12,451 nt of DNA from Bacillota bacterium (GTDB lineage: Bacteria; Bacillota; Bacilli; Bacillales; Cytobacillaceae), in assembly GCA_030705745.1 (NCBI GenBank), contig JAUZPT010000046.1:1-12451 (forward strand), given 5' to 3'. The notes under the pieces were generated by a model. That model worked only from the letters and a program-made list of their open reading frames with translations, did not search any database and had not been told where the DNA came from. Of the stretch, positions 5,801 to 12,451 are shown piece by piece; position 1 is the first letter of the stretch, and each line of letters starts with the position of its first letter. The translations under genes were made by a program, and so were the position numbers.

Positions 5801-6548
5801 CATTTTTTCTTTTTGCAATAAAAAAAATTCTTTCTGATTCCTCGTTTGGTTGTGTGTCTTCAAAATCGGCACTTACCTCAAGCAATTCAAAGCCCGCACT
5901 TTCAAGCCATTCAGTATATTGTTTCACAGAATAGGTGCGTTGGAAATGAACTTCATCATAGCGATCATACTTTTCTGTTTTTTCGTCAAGCACAAAAAAG
6001 CTTAGTTCATGCTCGACACTGTTGGGGTATTCACCGGCAAAGCTATCCCAAATATACGCCAATTGGTCACTATTAAATGTAAACGTATGGTCAATGAAAA
6101 GTTGCGAAACCTTAAAGATTGAATGAACGTCGAAAAAGAAAATGCCATCTTCGTGCAAATGATTGTGAACTTTTACAAATGTATCAAAAACTTCCTGCTC
6201 CGTTTTCAAATAATTTAAAGAATCACAAAAAATCCCGACGGTTCCAAACAGCCCAAGCCCTTCCAGCTTACTCATATCCTGCTGAAAAAAAGGAATTTTA
6301 CAGCCTTCAGCTTCCGCCTTTTTCATTGCTACAGCCAACATATCAGAAGATAAATCTACTCCGGTTACGTCGAAGCCTTCTTTGGAAAGACGTATGGAAA
6401 GTTCCCCGGTGCCACAAGCCAAATCAAGAAGTGACCGATTATTAATTCCGTATTGTTCAAGTTTGGCCATCACGAACTCCGCCCATCGATGATAGGGTGC
6501 ATCTTTCATCAACTCATCATAAAGATAGGCAAATTTCTCATAACTCAT
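5784..6548 (-). CDS. yqeM: YqeM, SAM-dependent methyltransferase
   Basis: YqeM is a class I methyltransferase of unknown substrate, conserved at this place in Bacillus. The 254 residues show motif I LLDLACGTGEL (40-50), an acidic motif II residue D65 in VTGVDLSSDM, and D91 at the end of the third strand, all expected for SAM binding. The start at 6548 gives MSYEKFAYLYDELM, matching B. subtilis YqeM. An in-frame ATG at 6593 would add 15 residues inside rsfS and is unlikely. The ATG overlaps the rsfS stop as ATGA (6545-6548) and has no clear ribosome site of its own, so translation is probably coupled. It is the last gene of the operon. Its final four residues, KPSP, are encoded by the comER terminator stem. 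Confidence 0.92.
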   Translation of the reverse strand: MSYEKFAYLYDELMKDAPYHRWAEFVMAKLEQYGINNRSLLDLACGTGELSIRLSKEGFDVTGVDLSSDMLAVAMKKAEAEGCKIPFFQQDMSKLEGLGLFGTVGIFCDSLNYLKTEQEVFDTFVKVHNHLHEDGIFFFDVHSIFKVSQLFIDHTFTFNSDQLAYIWDSFAGEYPNSVEHELSFFVLDEKTEKYDRYDEVHFQRTYSVKQYTEWLESAGFELLEVSADFEDTQPNEESERIFFIAKRKNEKPSP

Positions 6549-6901
6549 GGATTGATCACAGTGCGAAGGTCTTCGAGCGGAGCATCTCCCCATAAACGCT
6601 CTAAATTGTAATAGCTTCTATCGTCCCTTTGGAATACATGCGCTACTACATCGCCTAGATCAAGCAGAATCCATTTTGCTTCATCAAAGCCCTCAACCTG
6701 CTTAACACGATATCCGTTTTCTTCGGCTTTTTCACGGATTTCTCTTGCAATTGCCTGCACTTGTTTATCGGAGTTTCCGTGGCAGATAATAAAATAATCT
6801 GCAATCAATGAAATTCCTTGCATGTTTAGGGCTACAATATCTTCCGCTCTTTTATCGTCAGCAGCTTTCACTGCAATTTTTAATAATTCTTGATTGATCA
6901 T
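6545..6901 (-). CDS. rsfS: Ribosomal silencing factor RsfS
   Basis: RsfS (YqeL in B. subtilis) binds ribosomal protein uL14 on the large subunit and blocks joining of the small subunit, lowering translation when nutrients are scarce. The 118 residues match the family throughout: ADYFIICHGNSDKQVQAIA (34-52) and, near the end, WILLDLGDVVAHVF followed by SYYNLERLWGDA. The ATG at 6901 overlaps the yqeK TGA as ATGA, and AGGAGG (6916-6911) precedes it by 9 bases. The end overlaps the yqeM start in the same way. It lies among other ribosome-related genes of the operon (yqeH, yqeI). Confidence 0.96.
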   Translation of the reverse strand: MINQELLKIAVKAADDKRAEDIVALNMQGISLIADYFIICHGNSDKQVQAIAREIREKAEENGYRVKQVEGFDEAKWILLDLGDVVAHVFQRDDRSYYNLERLWGDAPLEDLRTVINP

Positions 6902-7473
6902 TTAGTCAATCCTCCTATTTTCTGTGACAAATCATTATAAGCATTGAATGTTTCCGGATAGACCGGTTGTTTCTTTTTCATTAAAAAGAAGATGGTGTTT
7001 TGAATTGCCTGAAGCAAAGCTTGATCCAAATCTTCTTCAGCAAGCTTTCTCACATCTTCCACTCCCGGAAAATGCCTGCCTGGCTCAATGTAATCGGCCA
7101 AATAGATAATTTTCTCCAATAAAGCCATTTCCGGACGTCCAGACGTATGAAAACGTATGGCATCCAGCACCTCTTTGTCCTCGATACCCGCTTCCGTTTT
7201 TGCCAAAAATGCACCCACAGGAGCATGCCATAGTTCAGCATTATAATCAAGGAGATCAACGGGAAAACCTTGTTCCACAATGATTGATTTCATTTCGTCT
7301 TTAGGACGGAATTTGGCATAGTCATGAAATATCGCCGCGGTTTCCGCTTTTTTATCATCCGCACCAAACCGTTTTGCCAGGGTTATCGCCGTTTCCATCA
7401 CGCCAATCGTATGCAAATAACGATGCTCTGTCAGTTGGACTTTAACTAAGCTCAATGCTGCTTCCCGTTCCAT
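6898..7473 (-). CDS. yqeK: YqeK, HD-domain diadenosine tetraphosphate hydrolase
   Basis: YqeK-family HD enzymes cut Ap4A symmetrically into two ADP, limiting this stress nucleotide. The 191 residues contain the metal ligands expected of the HD fold: H21 in RYLHTIG, H50-D51 in the IFHDYAKF motif, H83, H109 and D127 in YLADYIEPGR. The start MEREAALSLVKVQLTEHRYL agrees with B. subtilis YqeK and is preceded by AAAGGAG about 10 bases upstream. The gene overlaps the end of nadD by 32 bases and the start of rsfS by 4, so the three are probably translated together. The length is normal. Confidence 0.95.
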   Translation of the reverse strand: MEREAALSLVKVQLTEHRYLHTIGVMETAITLAKRFGADDKKAETAAIFHDYAKFRPKDEMKSIIVEQGFPVDLLDYNAELWHAPVGAFLAKTEAGIEDKEVLDAIRFHTSGRPEMALLEKIIYLADYIEPGRHFPGVEDVRKLAEEDLDQALLQAIQNTIFFLMKKKQPVYPETFNAYNDLSQKIGGLTK

Positions 7474-8032
7474 ATAAATGATTCTCCTTTATAAAACGAA
7501 TAACATCATCGGGAAGTAAATAGCGAACCGAACTGCCTTTTTTGAGTCTTTCTCTGATCAGACTCGACGAAATATCCATGGAAGGCATTTCAACAAACTC
7601 GATCGGATACATTGACTCATGGCGATAATTGGGCCGATTCACACCTATAAACGTGACAAGCCTGATCAATTCCTCAATTTTATACCATTTCGGAAGATAT
7701 TCAATCATATCTGCACCAATAATGAAGAAAAAGTCATGATCAGGGAAATTTGAAGTTAAAATTTTCATTGTATCAAAGGTAAAAGAAGGACCTTGGCGCT
7801 GCCATTCTATCGTTTCTGCTCGGAACTGTTCATTGTCTTCCAGTGCAAGTTCAAGCATTTTCAGCCTTTCCTCATTTTTTACTGATTCAGGTTTTTTTTT
7901 ATGGGGCGGCTCCTGATTCGGCATGAACCAAACTTCGTCAAGATCCATGGCAGCGAGGGCTTCATTGGCCATTAAAAGATGTCCATAATGGGGCGGATCA
8001 AACGTTCCTCCAAGTATCCCTATCTTCTTCAT
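7442..8032 (-). CDS. nadD: Nicotinate-nucleotide adenylyltransferase
   Basis: NadD joins nicotinate mononucleotide with ATP to give deamido-NAD, an essential step of NAD synthesis in the cytoplasm. The 196 residues carry the nucleotidyltransferase signature GGTFDPPHYGH (8-18), with the HxGH motif at 15-18, and the ISSSLIR motif (154-160) that matches the family ISST/S-x-x-R. The start at 8032 gives MKKIGILGGTFDPPH and has a very strong ribosome site, AAAGGAGGGGG, just upstream. A frame open to 8131 would run back into yqeI and is not needed. The end overlaps yqeK by 32 bases. Confidence 0.97.
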   Translation of the reverse strand: MKKIGILGGTFDPPHYGHLLMANEALAAMDLDEVWFMPNQEPPHKKKPESVKNEERLKMLELALEDNEQFRAETIEWQRQGPSFTFDTMKILTSNFPDHDFFFIIGADMIEYLPKWYKIEELIRLVTFIGVNRPNYRHESMYPIEFVEMPSMDISSSLIRERLKKGSSVRYLLPDDVIRFIKENHLYGTGSSIELS

Positions 8033-8057
8033 CAGTCCCCCTCCTTTGATTATGAAT

Positions 8058-8348
8058 TTACGGAAGTACGATTTGTTTATTCTCAGTTGATTCCTTGTAA
8101 AGAACGATTGTATGCCCGATGACTTGGACAAGTTCCGCGCCTGTACCCGTTGCTAATTTTTCGGCAACCTCATAACGGTCTTCGTCGCAATTTTGCAGAA
8201 TGCTAATTTTCAACATTTCCCTTACTTCAAGCGCTTCAGCAATCTGTTTGATCATATTTTCATTTACTCCGCCTTTACCTACTTGAAAGATCGGATTAAG
8301 ATGATGTGCCTTGGATCGTAAAAATCTCTTTTGTTTGCCTGTTAACAT
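8058..8348 (-). CDS. yqeI: YqeI/YhbY family RNA-binding protein (CRM domain)
   Basis: YqeI is a small CRM-domain protein. Its E. coli relative YhbY associates with precursors of the large ribosomal subunit. The 96 residues start MLTGKQKRFLRSKAHHLNPI and contain the diagnostic VGKGGVNENMI segment (23-33), whose GxxG loop binds RNA. AGGAGG (8365-8360) lies 11 bases before the ATG. One base separates it from the aroE stop and 25 bases from nadD, so it sits inside the operon. The length is normal and nothing is odd. Confidence 0.94.
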   Translation of the reverse strand: MLTGKQKRFLRSKAHHLNPIFQVGKGGVNENMIKQIAEALEVREMLKISILQNCDEDRYEVAEKLATGTGAELVQVIGHTIVLYKESTENKQIVLP

Positions 8349-8349
8349 A

Positions 8350-9186
8350 CTATTTGTTGCCTCCTAGTTGATTCAGAACATTCTTCCTCATTACTTCAAT
8401 ATCAGGAAAAATATCTGTCCATAGTTCAAACGCAAGAGCCCCTTGATATACAAACATATCAATACCATTTTGGACTTTTACGCCTTTTTGTTTCGCCTCT
8501 TGTAAAAACAATGTTTCAAGAGGATTATATATGATATCACACACAATGGCACGAGACGATAAATTCTCGAGACGCACAGGACATACTTGCGTATTTGGAA
8601 ACATACCAACCGTGCTCGTCTGAATGATCACATCGTAATCCGAAAGATGTTCACTTGCTTTTTCCGCACTGAGCACTCGTGATTCAACACGCTCAGAACA
8701 TCCTTCAATAAGTAGCGTTGCTTTATCAAGCGTACGATTACAAATGTCTATTTGTCTTGCTCCGGCACTTGCCATCGTATAATAAATAGCTCTCGATGCT
8801 CCGCCTGCTCCAATGATTAATACGTTCAAATCTTTCACATCAGGAATTAACGAATGTAGGCTTTTTAAAAATCCTGGACCATCCGTATTGTATCCGATCA
8901 GCTTTCCATTTTGATTGACAACAGTGTTTACTGCTCCTATTTTCATGGCTAGCGGATCAATGTTGTCGAGCAAGGGAATAATGGAACTCTTATGCGGGAC
9001 GGTCACATTAAAACCAGACACACCAATTGCCTTTAATCCCTTAACAGCATCCTCCAGCGCTTCTGGTTTTACCTGAAAGGGAAGGTACCGAGCTTCCAAA
9101 TTATAAAACGCAAATAAATCATTGTGCATAAAAGGTGACATGGAGTGTCCGATTGGGTATCCAAGAACAGCATACAGCTTTTCCAA
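8350..9186 (-). CDS. aroE: Shikimate dehydrogenase (NADP)
   Basis: AroE reduces 3-dehydroshikimate to shikimate in the pathway to chorismate and aromatic amino acids. The 278 residues show the substrate-binding GHSMSP (13-18), NVTVPHK (60-66) with catalytic K66, NTDGPGF (100-106) with catalytic D102, and the nucleotide loop GAGGASRA (127-134), followed by CNRT (149-152), a typical NADP-binding segment. The start codon is TTG at 9186, chosen because GGAGGG (9198-9193) lies 6 bases upstream and the protein then begins MEKLYAVLGYPIGHS like its relatives. The neighbours are ribosome and NAD genes, and the same order is found in B. subtilis. Confidence 0.97.
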   Translation of the reverse strand: MEKLYAVLGYPIGHSMSPFMHNDLFAFYNLEARYLPFQVKPEALEDAVKGLKAIGVSGFNVTVPHKSSIIPLLDNIDPLAMKIGAVNTVVNQNGKLIGYNTDGPGFLKSLHSLIPDVKDLNVLIIGAGGASRAIYYTMASAGARQIDICNRTLDKATLLIEGCSERVESRVLSAEKASEHLSDYDVIIQTSTVGMFPNTQVCPVRLENLSSRAIVCDIIYNPLETLFLQEAKQKGVKVQNGIDMFVYQGALAFELWTDIFPDIEVMRKNVLNQLGGNK

Positions 9187-9224
9187 TTGCTTCCCTCCAT
9201 TCTTGAATAAACGTCTTTATCACA

Positions 9225-10331
9225 TTAAAAAAGCGATTTTCTCAACATTGTTTTGACGCCTCTTGGTGCATAGGCGACCACTTTCGCCCCCGGTTCATTA
9301 ACTGTTATCCAGCCAAGGCCCGAGAAGACGATATCTGTTTTTGCTTCCTTGATGGTAAATTCCTGCTTGACGAGTTCTGGAAAATCCCCCATTTGGTCTT
9401 TCCTAGGTGGAGTCAACAATTCACCTGCATGCTTTTCATACAATTCTGTTGCATTTTCCATCTTCGTGCGATGGATATTGATTTCATTTGAAAAATGGCA
9501 GGCAAATGAACGCCTTCCACCACTAACATAATCGAACCGTGCCAATCCTCCAAAAAATAATGTTTGTTCTTCATTCAATTGAAAGATCTTTGGTTTGATT
9601 TCTTTTTTTGGAGTAATGGTTTTCAAATCTGCTTTATCAATAAAGTGTGCCATTTGGTGATGATTAATGATACCAGGTGTATCCATCAACGATTTTCCGT
9701 CTTCAAGTGGAATCTTGATGATATCAAGTGTCGTCCCAGGGAAATGGGATGTTGTAATAACATCTTCCTCACCAGTAACTTCCTTAATGATGCGGTTGAT
9801 GAAGGTGGATTTTCCGACATTTGTACATCCTACCACATAAACATCTTTCCCATTTCTCATTTCATCGATCGCTGCGGCCGTTTCCTGAATAAAATTGCCT
9901 TTCGCCGCGCTAACAAGGTAAACTTCCTCCGGTCTTAACCCAAGCTCCTGAGCCTGTTGCTTCATCCAGTGAATGAGCTTATGGTGCTTTACAGACTTCG
10001 GCAGAAGATCAACCTTATTTCCTACAAGTAAAACTTTATTGTTCCCTACAAAACGATGCAGTCCAGGTAGCCAGCTTCCATTAAAATCAAATATATCAAC
10101 AATTTTAACGATTAGCGCATCTGTTTTACCGATGCCATTAAGTATTTTCAAAAAATCGTCATCGGTCAAATCAACATCCTGTACTTCATTGTAATGCTTT
10201 AATCGAAAACATCTTTGGCAGATGATCATTTCTTTTTCCAGAGCCGATGCAGGCGCATAACCAAGATTATTTGGATTCCCGGTTTGAATTTTCACGCCGC
10301 AGCCCATGCAAATATGCTGTTGTTCACTCAC
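9225..10331 (-). CDS. yqeH: YqeH, circularly permuted ribosome-biogenesis GTPase
   Basis: YqeH is needed for assembly of the 30S subunit in B. subtilis. The 368 residues begin with a zinc finger, CMGC (8-11) and CQRC (38-41). The GTPase motifs then come in permuted order: G4 NKVD (105-108), G5 SAAKG (141-145), G1 GCTNVGKS (168-175), a G2 region near TTSHFPGTT (193-201) and G3 DTPG (217-220). The C-terminal part (about 225-368) is the family RNA-binding region. The start is GTG at 10331 after GGAGG with 8 bases between, and only 3 bases separate it from the yqeG stop. An ATG at 10336 is out of frame and stops at once. Confidence 0.97.
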   Translation of the reverse strand: MSEQQHICMGCGVKIQTGNPNNLGYAPASALEKEMIICQRCFRLKHYNEVQDVDLTDDDFLKILNGIGKTDALIVKIVDIFDFNGSWLPGLHRFVGNNKVLLVGNKVDLLPKSVKHHKLIHWMKQQAQELGLRPEEVYLVSAAKGNFIQETAAAIDEMRNGKDVYVVGCTNVGKSTFINRIIKEVTGEEDVITTSHFPGTTLDIIKIPLEDGKSLMDTPGIINHHQMAHFIDKADLKTITPKKEIKPKIFQLNEEQTLFFGGLARFDYVSGGRRSFACHFSNEINIHRTKMENATELYEKHAGELLTPPRKDQMGDFPELVKQEFTIKEAKTDIVFSGLGWITVNEPGAKVVAYAPRGVKTMLRKSLF

Positions 10332-10334
10332 TCA

Positions 10335-10850
10335 TTAATCCTCCCATTGAATCTTGCCTTTTTTTCGGAACCAATTAAGGATTCTCCGTTCAACAAGGCG
10401 GTTAAATTTTGTAAAAAATCCATCAGTACTGGCAACCGGTACGACAAGAATTGTATGAAAGCCACTTCGGTTGCCCCCAAGGACATCGGTTAACAATTGA
10501 TCACCGACCACTACAGCTTCTTCCCTTTTTATTCCCATTTGGGCAATTGCTCTGCGAAATGCCATTCCCATTGGCTTACGCGCTTGAAAAATAAACGGGA
10601 TGTCAAGTGGATCCGAGAATGCTTTAACGCGTTTTTCATTATTATTCGAAACAATCGTAACGAGGATATTGCTTTTTCTCATCTCGTCAAACCATTCGAT
10701 CAATTTGGGCGTAGCACTTGGCCTGTCCCATTCGACAAGGGTATTATCGAGATCAGTTATGATCCCTTTTACCCCTAATTGTTTCAACCGTTCGGGTTTT
10801 ATATCAAATATGGTTTTCACATGTTCATTCGGCAAAAAATGTTTTAGCAC
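10335..10850 (-). CDS. yqeG: YqeG, HAD family (subclass IIIA) phosphatase
   Basis: YqeG is a haloacid-dehalogenase phosphatase of unproven substrate that heads this operon. With the ORF numbered from the upstream TTG, it has motif I TDLDNTLVEWD (33-43, nucleophile D34 and D36), motif II S69 in TIVSNNN, motif III K93 in QARKPMG and motif IV GDQLLTD (117-123). The start is either TTG at 10853 or GTG at 10850. I prefer GTG because the product then begins MLKHFLPNEHVK like B. subtilis YqeG. AAGAGGG (10867-10861) is 10 bases from the GTG and 7 from the TTG, so both can work. It is the first gene after the operon promoter and is co-transcribed with yqeH. Confidence 0.94.
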   Translation of the reverse strand: MLKHFLPNEHVKTIFDIKPERLKQLGVKGIITDLDNTLVEWDRPSATPKLIEWFDEMRKSNILVTIVSNNNEKRVKAFSDPLDIPFIFQARKPMGMAFRRAIAQMGIKREEAVVVGDQLLTDVLGGNRSGFHTILVVPVASTDGFFTKFNRLVERRILNWFRKKGKIQWED

Positions 10851-10892
10851 CAAAAATACACCCTCTTAACATTCATCCTATTATTAAAGTCG

Positions 10893-10911
10893 GAAAGCGC
10901 ATCCCGCTTTC
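10893..10911 (-). repeat. Hairpin in the yqeG leader
   Basis: GAAAGCG (10893-10899) and CGCTTTC (10905-10911) form a 7-bp perfect stem with a 5-base loop in the predicted 5' leader of the yqeG operon mRNA. No U tract follows, so it is not an obvious attenuator. It may stabilise the 5' end or bind a protein. Confidence 0.4.
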
Positions 10912-10924
10912 GCATACCGTTATC

Positions 10925-10953
10925 ATCATACCCAATTTCAGCTGTTGTTTCAA
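10925..10953 (-). promoter_or_regulatory. Sigma-A promoter of the yqeG-yqeM operon
   Basis: On the minus strand TTGAAA (10948-10953) and TATGAT (10925-10930) each match the consensus at 5 of 6 and are exactly 17 bases apart. Transcription would start near 10918, leaving a leader of about 65 bases before yqeG. It is one of the best promoter matches in the window and fits the head of the eight-gene operon. Confidence 0.7.
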
Positions 10954-11093
10954 AGAATTATTAAATTCCTTTCCAAATGATGAAAGGAAATAAGCTCGCT
11001 AAGCCTGTTTTCATCCAATTGTTTAGAAGTTTATTTTAAAAAAATCAGCAATTCGAGAAATATTTTTCGACATTTTCCCCCGTATCTCAACTT

Positions 11094-11113
11094 TGTGGAT
11101 AAAGTTATCAACA
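11094..11113. promoter_or_regulatory. DnaA box pair 1 upstream of sda
   Basis: TGTGGATAA (11094-11102) is a perfect DnaA box (TTATCCACA on the minus strand). Two bases later TTATCAACA (11105-11113) is a box on the plus strand with one mismatch. DnaA is known to control sda transcription in B. subtilis, and boxes at this site fit that role. Confidence 0.85.
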
Positions 11114-11167
11114 TTTTCCTGTTTGAATTTATTACCTTATAAGCAATTATAAACAATTTAAACACAG

Positions 11168-11193
11168 GTTATCCACCACACCCTGTGGATAAC
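11168..11193. promoter_or_regulatory. DnaA box pair 2 upstream of sda
   Basis: GTTATCCAC (11168-11176) and GTGGATAAC (11185-11193) are a perfect 9-bp inverted repeat with 8 bases between. They contain a plus-strand box TTATCCACC (11169-11177, one mismatch) and a perfect minus-strand box TGTGGATAA (11184-11192). The second box is 8 bases from the candidate -35 of sda, so bound DnaA could touch RNA polymerase. Confidence 0.85.
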
Positions 11194-11200
11194 AGAACGG

Positions 11201-11229
11201 TTGTTCTAAAGTTTTTTTTTTGGTAGATT
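11201..11229 (+). promoter_or_regulatory. Candidate sda promoter
   Basis: TTGTTC (11201-11206) and TAGATT (11224-11229) are 17 bases apart, matching the consensus at only 3 and 4 of 6. The spacer is mostly a T10 run (11212-11221). The weak match fits a promoter that needs DnaA as activator, but other starts further right cannot be excluded. Confidence 0.3.
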
Positions 11230-11314
11230 AAGGGTACACCAATTGTACCTATCATTATATGCAGCACATATAAACGAATAGAACTTTTTATTTTAATTGG
11301 AGGTGGCTTCTGGC

Positions 11315-11455
11315 ATGCGCAAACTGTCAGATGAATTGTTAATCGAGTCATATTTTAAAGCACAGGAATTAATGCTCAGCCCGGAATTTATCGGACTTAT
11401 CGAAACTGAAATTTACCGAAGATCTCTTCATAATAAAATAAAAGTTCCTTCCTAA
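11315..11455 (+). CDS. sda: Sda, sporulation checkpoint inhibitor of KinA
   Basis: Sda is a small anti-kinase. It binds the dimerisation and phosphotransfer domain of KinA and related kinases and blocks the phosphorelay to Spo0A when replication is disturbed or newly started. The 46-residue product starts [19 protein letters not shown] and continues as a second helix from about P23 to the S37 region, a helical hairpin nearly identical to the B. subtilis protein at the N-terminus ([16 protein letters not shown]). The ATG at 11315 follows GGAGGTGG (11299-11306) with an 8-base spacer. It has four DnaA boxes upstream and a terminator just downstream, so it is a single-gene unit. Its presence implies a sporulating organism. 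Confidence 0.97.
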   Translation: MRKLSDELLIESYFKAQELMLSPEFIGLIETEIYRRSLHNKIKVPS

Positions 11456-11467
11456 ATTACAATTTCC

Positions 11468-11491
11468 GCCCTATTCAGGGCTTTTTCTTTT
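11468..11491 (+). terminator. Rho-independent terminator of sda
   Basis: GCCCT (11468-11472) and AGGGC (11477-11481) form a perfect 5-bp stem with a 4-base loop, followed by TTTTTCTTTTTC. It starts 13 bases after the sda stop. The minus strand has no U tract after the stem, so it does not serve psd, and no other clear terminator for psd is visible. Confidence 0.8.
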
Positions 11492-11544
11492 TCCTGCGCA
11501 AACCTATTTCAGCCTAGCATGTCCCCATTCAACTCAATACCAAT

Positions 11545-12336
11545 TTATTTAGCTATTTTTTTGAAAACACCTATTTTTTCCCCAACTTTAATCTCGTGAG
11601 GTGTTTGAATTAAAGAATCCAATTCAAATATGCCTTTTTCAAAAAGCAAAACCACGGTCGAACCAAAACTGAAATAGGCCATTTCTTTCCCTTTTTTTAA
11701 TTCCATCCCCTCATGTGTTGCTTCAATCGAATTGACAAACATCGCTCCTACTTTGACGATAGAAACATGACCAAAATCCGTCTTTACTTCCGTAATCATT
11801 CGATAATTTTTCGCCAAGGTCCTGATCCCATACTTCAATCCCAATTTATTCACAGGATATGATTTTCGTCCAAGAGTCCATTGTTTTTGCACGAAGCCAT
11901 TTACAGGGCTATGAATGCGGTGGTAATGTGTCGGACTTAAATAAAAAATCATAAATGTACCATTCAAATATTTTTTTAACGAGTCCGTGTCGCCAAGCAT
12001 CTCTTCGACCGAATATATTTTTCCCTTGACTGTCATTTCGCTCGTCTCCGATATTGTTCCTATGTTTTCAATTACTGCATCAACTGGGCTAACGACGGCA
12101 TCAAGACTTTGATCTGAGATTCTTGCACCAGGTTTTAATTTTCTAATAAATAAATCATGCAGCGTAGGATATTGATCAATCGTTTTAGCCATTTCATCTT
12201 GATTAATTCGATACACTTTAGCAAATGACGGGATTATGAATGTGCTGACCGTAGACCGTGAAAATCTTCTTAATAGAGCGGAGGTCCACTTTCCATTCGT
12301 CAATTCAATTAATAGACGATAAATATTCTGAATCAA
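11545..12336 (-). CDS. psd: Phosphatidylserine decarboxylase proenzyme
   Basis: Psd converts phosphatidylserine to phosphatidylethanolamine at the cell membrane. The proenzyme cuts itself to form a pyruvoyl group. The 263 residues show SPVDA (83-87, D86), YHRIHSP (138-144, H139 and H142) and the cleavage site FGST (224-227), where the chain breaks between G225 and S226. D86, H142 and S226 form the self-cleavage triad, so the enzyme looks functional. The ATG at 12336 follows GGGGGT with about 7 bases between. The gene is convergent with sda. In B. subtilis psd is in an operon with pssA elsewhere; here no partner is visible, but the upstream side leaves the window. Confidence 0.96.
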   Translation of the reverse strand: MIQNIYRLLIELTNGKWTSALLRRFSRSTVSTFIIPSFAKVYRINQDEMAKTIDQYPTLHDLFIRKLKPGARISDQSLDAVVSPVDAVIENIGTISETSEMTVKGKIYSVEEMLGDTDSLKKYLNGTFMIFYLSPTHYHRIHSPVNGFVQKQWTLGRKSYPVNKLGLKYGIRTLAKNYRMITEVKTDFGHVSIVKVGAMFVNSIEATHEGMELKKGKEMAYFSFGSTVVLLFEKGIFELDSLIQTPHEIKVGEKIGVFKKIAK

Positions 12337-12392
12337 TGCTTATACCCCCATAGTGAAAATCTGATAGTCTCAGGAATAGCCTAGAATTAAAT

Positions 12393-12398
12393 ATTATA
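12393..12398 (-). promoter_or_regulatory. Candidate -10 of a psd promoter
   Basis: The minus strand has a perfect TATAAT at 12393-12398, about 57 bases before the psd ATG. No good -35 stands 17 or 18 bases upstream (the bases there read AGCTTT). It may be a real -10 used with an activator or another sigma factor, or chance in AT-rich DNA. Nothing else is evident between 12337 and 12451. Confidence 0.3.
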
Positions 12399-12451
12399 CT
12401 ATATCCGGCCCAATGAAAGCTTTTATTATTTTTCGTCTGTTATTATCTTTC

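Larger units (their letters stand above)
10854..11314. other. Divergent yqeG-sda regulatory region
   Basis: This 461-base AT-rich gap between divergent genes holds the yqeG operon promoter and a leader hairpin on the left, two pairs of DnaA boxes in the middle, and a T10 run, the sda promoter region and the sda ribosome site (GGAGGTGG, 11299-11306) on the right. I find no other gene in it. Confidence 0.7.

Noticed and set aside
6549..6593. YqeM extended to 6593
   Set aside because: It lies inside rsfS, has no homologous N-terminus, and the ATGA overlap at 6545-6548 gives the family start.
8033..8131. NadD extended to 8131
   Set aside because: The extension overlaps yqeI by 74 bases and precedes a textbook NadD start (MKKIGILGGTFDPPH) that has a very strong ribosome site.
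1..12451. CRISPR array, tRNA, rRNA, insertion sequence or prophage remains
   Set aside because: No regular spaced repeats, cloverleaf candidates, transposase motifs or terminal repeats were seen. The gene order is conserved core genome.

Overview
The window is a low-GC chromosomal segment of a spore-forming Bacillaceae bacterium (Bacillus sensu lato, species not identified). The gene order matches the B. subtilis comE-yqe region: yqeG-yqeH-aroE-yqeI-nadD-yqeK-rsfS-yqeM on the minus strand, comER on the plus strand, comEA-comEB-comEC on the minus strand, then yqzM (plus) and holA (minus). The developmental checkpoint gene sda lies beside yqeG, as in B. subtilis. All assignments come from recognising protein motifs and this order; no database search was run.

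Layout. 1-640: 5' part of holA (DNA polymerase III delta), running off the left edge. 641-962: divergent intergenic region with a good holA promoter and two inverted repeats. 963-1097: yqzM, a 44-residue membrane miniprotein, with a strong terminator. 1188-4808: comEC, comEB and comEA, the DNA-uptake genes. comEC is split into two frames near its 5' end, and comEB ends early beside a hairpin. 4894-5724: comER, divergent from comEA. 5784-10850: an eight-gene housekeeping operon (YqeG phosphatase, YqeH ribosome GTPase, shikimate dehydrogenase, YqeI RNA-binding protein, NadD, YqeK Ap4A hydrolase, RsfS, YqeM methyltransferase). It is tightly packed, with ATGA overlaps, and reads from a clear sigma-A promoter at 10925-10953. 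10854-11314: regulatory region with four DnaA boxes. 11315-11455: sda. 11545-12336: psd (phosphatidylserine decarboxylase).

How the genes fit together. The operon mixes ribosome assembly and silencing (YqeH, YqeI, RsfS), NAD synthesis, Ap4A turnover and aromatic synthesis. The comE block encodes the DNA receptor (ComEA) and the membrane channel (ComEC). ComEB is a dCMP deaminase carried in the same operon. ComER is a divergent relative of pyrroline-5-carboxylate reductase. Sda couples replication status (through DnaA) to entry into sporulation.

Most of the window is ordinary core genome, and I do not see an undescribed multi-gene system. The points most worth a second look are the comEC frameshift at two in-frame U UUU UUC heptamers, the paired DnaA boxes before sda, the short ComEB with a hairpin in the following gap, and a hairpin that may end comE transcripts after they pass antisense through yqzM.
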